Source: Clostridia bacterium (GTDB taxonomy: Bacteria > Bacillota > Clostridia > UMGS1810). Taken from it: a DNA stretch of 9,430 bases. Positions within the stretch are counted from its first letter, which is position 1, and each line of letters starts with the position of its first letter. Both the position numbers and the translations under genes were made by a program. Below, piece by piece: positions 6,021 to 9,430 of this stretch. Below the pieces are notes generated by a model. That model had not been told where the DNA came from, ran no database searches, and saw only the letters and a list, made by a program, of their open reading frames with translations. The DNA is taken from NCBI GenBank assembly GCA_017629325.1, contig JAGBXL010000028.1, positions 1-9,430 of the forward strand, written 5' to 3'.

Positions 6021-6551
6021 ATGTTTGAATTTATTCTTGAAACCGAACTTGCAATATTAAATTATATACAGACAATTCGATGTGTTTTTTTTGATTTGGC
6101 CTTTGTCTTTATCACTCATTTGGGTGATAAGGGTATGTTGTGGATTATAATAGGGCTAAGCTTGTGTTTTACTAAGAAATACAAAAGAGCAGGATATTGT
6201 GTACTCCTTGCTCTTTTAATAAATTTAGTTATTTGTAATATCACATTAAAGCCTCTTGTTGCCCGCACACGACCTTATGAATACATTGAAGGAATAAAAC
6301 TTCTTATAAATAAGCCAAAGGATTTTTCGTTTCCGTCAGGTCATAGCTCAGCATCGTTTGCGGCAGCTTTTTCTGTGTGGCTTTATAATAAAAAATGGGG
6401 AAGAGTGAGCCTTGTTGTTGCATCGCTTATTGCTTTTTCCAGGCTTTATCTTCATGTTCATTTTCTAACTGATGTAATGTTTGGCATACTTATTGGTGTT
6501 TTTGCTTCGTTTGTTGCAAGGCTTTTAATAACTAAAATTAAATTATTTTAA
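6021..6551 (+). CDS. PAP2-family membrane phosphatase
   Basis: This 176-residue integral membrane protein carries all three parts of the PAP2 (type 2 phosphatidic acid phosphatase) active site. These are K77 through R84-P85 in KPLVARTRP, the PSGH motif at 105-108, and S140-R141, H147 and D151 in SRLYLHVHFLTD. Hydrophobic segments at about 22-32, 38-50, 57-75, 110-121, 127-144 and 152-172 fit the usual six-helix fold with the active site facing outward. Members act on lipid phosphates such as phosphatidic acid, phosphatidylglycerophosphate or undecaprenyl pyrophosphate; the substrate cannot be told here. AAAGGTGA at 6007-6014 supports the ATG. It is preceded by the hairpin array and overlaps the convergent AraC gene by 9 bp. 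Confidence 0.93.
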   Translation: MFEFILETELAILNYIQTIRCVFFDLAFVFITHLGDKGMLWIIIGLSLCFTKKYKRAGYCVLLALLINLVICNITLKPLVARTRPYEYIEGIKLLINKPKDFSFPSGHSSASFAAAFSVWLYNKKWGRVSLVVASLIAFSRLYLHVHFLTDVMFGILIGVFASFVARLLITKIKLF

Positions 6552-6559
6552 TTTTAGTT
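6530..6559. terminator. Perfect 13-bp inverted repeat over two overlapping stop codons
   Basis: Bases 6530-6542 are the exact reverse complement of 6547-6559, with a 4-nt TTAT loop. The centre (6544.5) falls in the 9-bp overlap of the convergent PAP2 and AraC reading frames, and both TAA stops are inside. The stem has only two G-C pairs at most, so its strength as a terminator is doubtful, but no other hairpin lies between these genes. Confidence 0.5.
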
Positions 6560-7367
6560 TGCATTCCGATGGCGTTTTGCCTGTATAGAGTTTAAATGTT
6601 TTGTTAAAATATGAAGCATCATAAAAACCTGTAATTTCCATTGCCTCTGCAACAGAACAGTTAGTTTGTACAAGCATTTCATAAGCGCGGTTTATTCGCA
6701 GTTTATTTCTGTATTTTAGAGGCGACGTTCCGGTTTCTTCTTTAAAACATCTTCTGAACATACATTCGCCAAGATTGCACATTTTTGCCAATTCACCAAC
6801 ATTTATTTCGTTTAAATAATTTATATCAATGTATTTAATAGCTTTTCCTATCTTTGAATTGCCATATTCACTCTCAAGTGCGCATATTGTATAAATGAGC
6901 TTATAAAGAATATATTTGCACTTTAAAAGATAGGCATAGTCAGCACGGTTAAAGGCAACATAACATTTTGTAAAAAGTCCTTCCATAATTCCGCTATTGC
7001 AGCTTGCAAATTTATGAATTTCTGAACACATCGTTATTTGATATCCTGCAGGGTCTGTCATTAAATAGTTAATTGAAAATATTTCGCCCTTTTCTTCGCC
7101 TATCCATTCCGACTTATATGCTATATTATATGGTATGTAAACACTATCACCCTTTTGTGCAACAATGGGTTTGTTATTATACATATCAAACCTCATTTTC
7201 CCTGCAGCAACATAAATAAGCCTGTCGTTTTTATGTTCTGTTGCATATCTCGTGTATGTATGCGGAGGATCAATATATCTGTGTGCTACAGAAATCGATT
7301 CTATCTGAAAATTTCCGCTGCTTATATCCGTGTTAGTAAAAAAATGGTCCTTTTTCATAAATTGCAT
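6543..7367 (-). CDS. AraC-family transcriptional regulator
   Basis: This 274-residue protein has an N-terminal cupin-like sensor domain (about 20-110, with RLIYVAAGKMRFDMYNNKPIVAQKGDSVYIPYN typical of the sugar-binding half). A linker region follows, and then a C-terminal AraC DNA-binding domain with two helix-turn-helix units at about 172-270. The first HTH is NVGELAKMCNLGECMFRRCFKEETGTSPLKYR and the second SVAEAMEITGFYDASYFNKTFKLYTGKTP, which ends in the family's conserved GxTP. The ATG at 7367 has GAGGTGAT on the complement just upstream and is preferred to the internal Met at codon 4. It is divergent from two sugar-transporter permease genes, so it most likely controls them in response to their substrate. 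The ligand is unknown. Confidence 0.94.
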   Translation of the reverse strand: MQFMKKDHFFTNTDISSGNFQIESISVAHRYIDPPHTYTRYATEHKNDRLIYVAAGKMRFDMYNNKPIVAQKGDSVYIPYNIAYKSEWIGEEKGEIFSINYLMTDPAGYQITMCSEIHKFASCNSGIMEGLFTKCYVAFNRADYAYLLKCKYILYKLIYTICALESEYGNSKIGKAIKYIDINYLNEINVGELAKMCNLGECMFRRCFKEETGTSPLKYRNKLRINRAYEMLVQTNCSVAEAMEITGFYDASYFNKTFKLYTGKTPSECKLKLK

Positions 7368-7403
7368 AGTATCACCTCATAAAAATATCACTAATAATAT
7401 CGT

Positions 7404-7432
7404 ATTATACCACAACAATATCATTTTGTCTA
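7404..7432 (-). promoter_or_regulatory. Promoter of the AraC-family gene
   Basis: On the - strand, TAGACA (complement of 7427-7432) lies 17 bp from TATAAT (complement of 7404-7409), with TG plus one base before the -10. Five of six -35 bases and all -10 bases match consensus. The start would be near 7397, about 30 nt before the ATG. Confidence 0.65.
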
Positions 7433-7482
7433 TGGATTTTTGTAGAATATTTATATATAATAAAAAAGTATTCGATGCAGAC

Positions 7483-7500
7483 ATTTGTGCTATTTTGTGC
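7483..7500. promoter_or_regulatory. Tandem TTTGTGC repeat, candidate AraC operator
   Basis: TTTGTGC occurs at 7484-7490 and again at 7494-7500, exactly 10 bp (one helix turn) apart on the same strand. Direct half-sites on one DNA face are the usual AraC-family layout. The right copy overlaps the candidate -35 (TTGTGC) of the permease promoter, the position expected for an activator. Assignment is from layout and neighbourhood only. Confidence 0.4.
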
Positions 7501-7523
7501 ATAGGTGTTGACAATTGTAATAT
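7495..7523 (+). promoter_or_regulatory. Candidate promoter of the permease operon
   Basis: TTGTGC (7495-7500) and TAATAT (7518-7523) are 17 bp apart. The -35 is poor, as expected for an activator-dependent promoter, and overlaps the TTTGTGC repeat. An alternative is TGGATT (7433-7438) with a perfect TATAAT (7456-7461), also 17 bp apart. That one would place the repeat downstream of the start. Confidence 0.35.
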
Positions 7524-7574
7524 GTTTTCTTTTTTTGACACATATTATTTTATTACTATTTGGAGGGTTGTTCA

Positions 7575-8546
7575 ATGAACGAAATCAGTATTGGGTCACC
7601 AAAAAAGAAGGCAAGCCTTGGAACACGCATCAAAGATGAGCTCAGACGCAACTATATGCTCTATCTTTTTGCACTCCCTGTAATTGCCTATTTCATCATT
7701 TTCTGTTACTTACCAATGTTTGGTCTTGTAATAGCATTCAAAAACTATGTTCCCGTTCGCGGAGTATGGGGAAGCCAGTGGGCAGATATGTTTGGCTTCT
7801 ATCACTTTTATAATTTCTTAACAAGTGATTTGTTCCTGTCTGTTGTTAAAAACACTGTTTTGCGTAACATTTACGTTTTGATTTTTGAATTCCCGGTTCC
7901 TATCATTTTTGCTCTTATGCTTAATGAAATCAAAAACCTTAAGTACAAAAAAGTTATCCAGACAGTTACATACCTTCCTCACTTTATTTCATTGGTTGTT
8001 ATCTGCGGTATGGTTAACAGATTCTTCCGTAGCGACGGTATCTTAACATCGCTTATTGTTATGTTTGGCGGCGAAAGAATGAACTATATGATTGAACCTG
8101 GTTGGTTCAACATAATCTACATAGGTTCAGGTATCTGGCAGACAGTTGGCTGGAGCTCAATTATCTATGTATCAGCTCTTTCTTCCATCGACCAGGAACT
8201 TTACGAAGCAGCTGTTATCGATGGTGCAGGTAAATGGAAACAGACAATTCACATTACCCTTCCCGGTATTGCTTCAACAATCATTATTCTTCTCATTATG
8301 AGAATAGGCCGTCTTTTTAGCTCAGGTTATGAAAAGGTTCTTCTTCTTCAAACACCTCAAACGGCAAGTGTTGCCCGTGTTATTTCTTCTTATGTATATG
8401 AAGTAGGTCTTGGTGCAACAATCCCTGTTCCCAATGCTCTTTCACTTTCGACTGCGGTTGGTATTTTCTCATCACTTGTAAACATTCTTATGTTGTTCCT
8501 TGCAAATACCGTATCCAGAAAATTCAGTGAAGCAAGCTTATTCTAA
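7575..8546 (+). CDS. ABC sugar transporter permease, LplB/YteP type
   Basis: This is an inner-membrane permease of the CUT1 carbohydrate ABC importer family, one of the two channel subunits for an oligosaccharide or sugar. The 323-residue protein has a cytoplasmic N-terminus, then helices at about 29-52, 88-116, 130-150, 178-200, 232-246 and 292-312. The ATPase-docking EAA loop is clear: EAAVIDGAG at 211-219 followed by ITLPGI at 227-232. The phrase GYEKVLLLQTP (251-261) is typical of the LplB/YteP subgroup found in Bacillota polysaccharide-utilisation loci. The start is ATG at 7575, seven nt after GGAGGG (7562-7567). A TTG at 7560 in frame would overlap that ribosome binding site and is rejected. 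It is 18 bp before the second permease. ATPase and binding-protein genes are not in this window. Confidence 0.94.
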   Translation: MNEISIGSPKKKASLGTRIKDELRRNYMLYLFALPVIAYFIIFCYLPMFGLVIAFKNYVPVRGVWGSQWADMFGFYHFYNFLTSDLFLSVVKNTVLRNIYVLIFEFPVPIIFALMLNEIKNLKYKKVIQTVTYLPHFISLVVICGMVNRFFRSDGILTSLIVMFGGERMNYMIEPGWFNIIYIGSGIWQTVGWSSIIYVSALSSIDQELYEAAVIDGAGKWKQTIHITLPGIASTIIILLIMRIGRLFSSGYEKVLLLQTPQTASVARVISSYVYEVGLGATIPVPNALSLSTAVGIFSSLVNILMLFLANTVSRKFSEASLF

Positions 8547-8564
8547 AAAGGAGGATAATACACA

Positions 8565-9430
8565 ATGGTATATAAACCAACCCTTGGAGAAAAAATCTTC
8601 AATGTTTTTAACATAATCTTCATGGCATTCATGATTATCATAACACTTTATCCATTTTGGTATTGTGTAACCTGTTCACTTTCTAAAGATATTGTTGGTA
8701 ACTCAGCATCTCTTATGCTCTGGCCTAAAGGCTTAAGCTTTGCAGCTTATGCATCGGTGCTCGATCGTCCATCAATTATCACTGGTTATAAGGTAACACT
8801 CATTGTCGTTGTTGTTGCAACAACACTCAATATTATAATGACATCTATCGCAGCTTTTCTTCTTACAAGAAGAAATTTTGCCATAAAAGGCTTTCTTACA
8901 TGGCTCATGCTCTTCACAATGTATTTTGGCGGCGGTATGATTCCTACATATGTTATCTATGCAAATATACTTCACCTTAAAGACACCTATGCAGTTCTTA
9001 TTATCCCTGGTCTTATCAATGTATATAATATGATAGTTATGAGAACAAACTTTGCAGGTATTCCAATCAGCTTGGAAGAATCTGTTAAGGTAGATGGTGG
9101 AAATGATATGCATGTTCTTTATCATATCATTCTTCCTCTTTCAAAAGCTATCATCTCTGTTATGGTTCTTTATTATGGTGTTGCTCACTGGAACTCATGG
9201 TTCAATGCTATGCTCTATATCAATGATCCCAGTAAGCGTCCCCTCCAGCTCGAACTCCGTACAATCCTTCTCGAAAACCAGACAGGTGCCGACGGTAATG
9301 CTGCCGACAACATGGGTCTTGCAGAAAACATCAAGTTTGCCACAATTCTCGTTGCAACACTTCCTATTCTTGCAATCTACCCCTTCATTCAGAAATACTT
9401 TGTAAAAGGTGTTATGATTGGTGCCGTAAA
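8565..9430 (+). CDS. ABC sugar transporter permease, LplC/YtcP type, 3' end cut by window
   Basis: This is the second CUT1 permease subunit, forming the heterodimeric channel with the LplB-like protein upstream. The frame is open from ATG 8565 to the window edge (288 whole codons). Residues 274-288 read FIQKYFVKGVMIGAV, the usual C-terminal ending of this family, so the stop is probably only one or two codons beyond the window. Helices are at about 13-31, 76-98, 109-130, 142-160, 194-206 and 258-275. The EAA loop is at 170-192 (LEESVKVDGG then ILPLS), with ESV (172-174) in place of EAA and Gly178 kept, as is common in LplC-type partners. AAGGAGG (8548-8554) precedes the ATG by 10 nt. A solute-binding lipoprotein gene would be expected next. 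Confidence 0.93.
   Translation, partial: MVYKPTLGEKIFNVFNIIFMAFMIIITLYPFWYCVTCSLSKDIVGNSASLMLWPKGLSFAAYASVLDRPSIITGYKVTLIVVVVATTLNIIMTSIAAFLLTRRNFAIKGFLTWLMLFTMYFGGGMIPTYVIYANILHLKDTYAVLIIPGLINVYNMIVMRTNFAGIPISLEESVKVDGGNDMHVLYHIILPLSKAIISVMVLYYGVAHWNSWFNAMLYINDPSKRPLQLELRTILLENQTGADGNAADNMGLAENIKFATILVATLPILAIYPFIQKYFVKGVMIGAV

Noticed and set aside
7508..7540. TTGACA boxes at 7508-7513 and 7535-7540 as permease -35 elements
   Set aside because: Both match the consensus, but no acceptable -10 lies 16-18 bp downstream of either.
7560..7574. TTG at 7560 as start of the first permease
   Set aside because: It overlaps the GGAGGG that serves the ATG at 7575, and the extra residues do not match the family.
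7155..7578. + strand reading frames across the AraC 5' end and the divergent gap
   Set aside because: No ribosome binding site; they cover two promoters and resemble translated A+T-rich non-coding DNA.

Overview
This 9.4 kb window is A+T-rich DNA from a Gram-positive anaerobe of the Clostridia type. The evidence is the order tgt - yajC - TIGR04086-type membrane protein - secD - secF, strong GGAGG ribosome binding sites, separate SecD and SecF proteins of the short Gram-positive form, and an LplB/LplC-type sugar permease pair. Species cannot be read from the sequence.

Left part (1-4140): the 3' end of tgt (queuosine tRNA modification) is followed by yajC, a small four-helix membrane protein, secD and secF, all on the + strand. 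A good sigma-A-like promoter sits between tgt and yajC, and a strong hairpin/T-tract terminator follows secF. YajC, SecD and SecF form the accessory complex that helps SecYEG export proteins using proton motive force. The translation start of the small membrane protein lies in a long potential RNA hairpin, and a perfect 16-bp palindrome lies just upstream of it. The SCIFF peptide and maturase genes often found in this neighbourhood in Clostridia are absent. SecF carries Ala where the proton-coupling Asp is expected.

Middle part (4141-6020): a 280-residue cysteine-rich protein of unknown function (19 Cys) is transcribed toward an HD-domain phosphohydrolase on the - strand, and the two share a terminator hairpin. 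Upstream of the HD gene is a gene-free stretch of about 320 bp. It holds a near-consensus promoter and an array of short hairpins about 20 bp apart, joined by a CATGAATTG spacer that flips to its reverse complement halfway along. This array is the most unusual structure in the window.

Right part (6021-9430): a PAP2-type membrane phosphatase converges on an AraC-family regulator. Their last codons overlap by 9 bp inside a perfect 13-bp inverted repeat. The AraC gene is divergent from two ABC sugar-transporter permease genes (LplB-like, then LplC/YtcP-like, the second cut by the window end about one or two codons before its expected stop). The 207-bp divergent region holds good candidate promoters and a tandem TTTGTGC repeat at exactly 10 bp, a plausible AraC-type operator. 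The inferred logic is that the AraC protein senses a sugar or oligosaccharide and controls the transporter. The solute-binding lipoprotein and any glycoside hydrolases would lie beyond the right edge.
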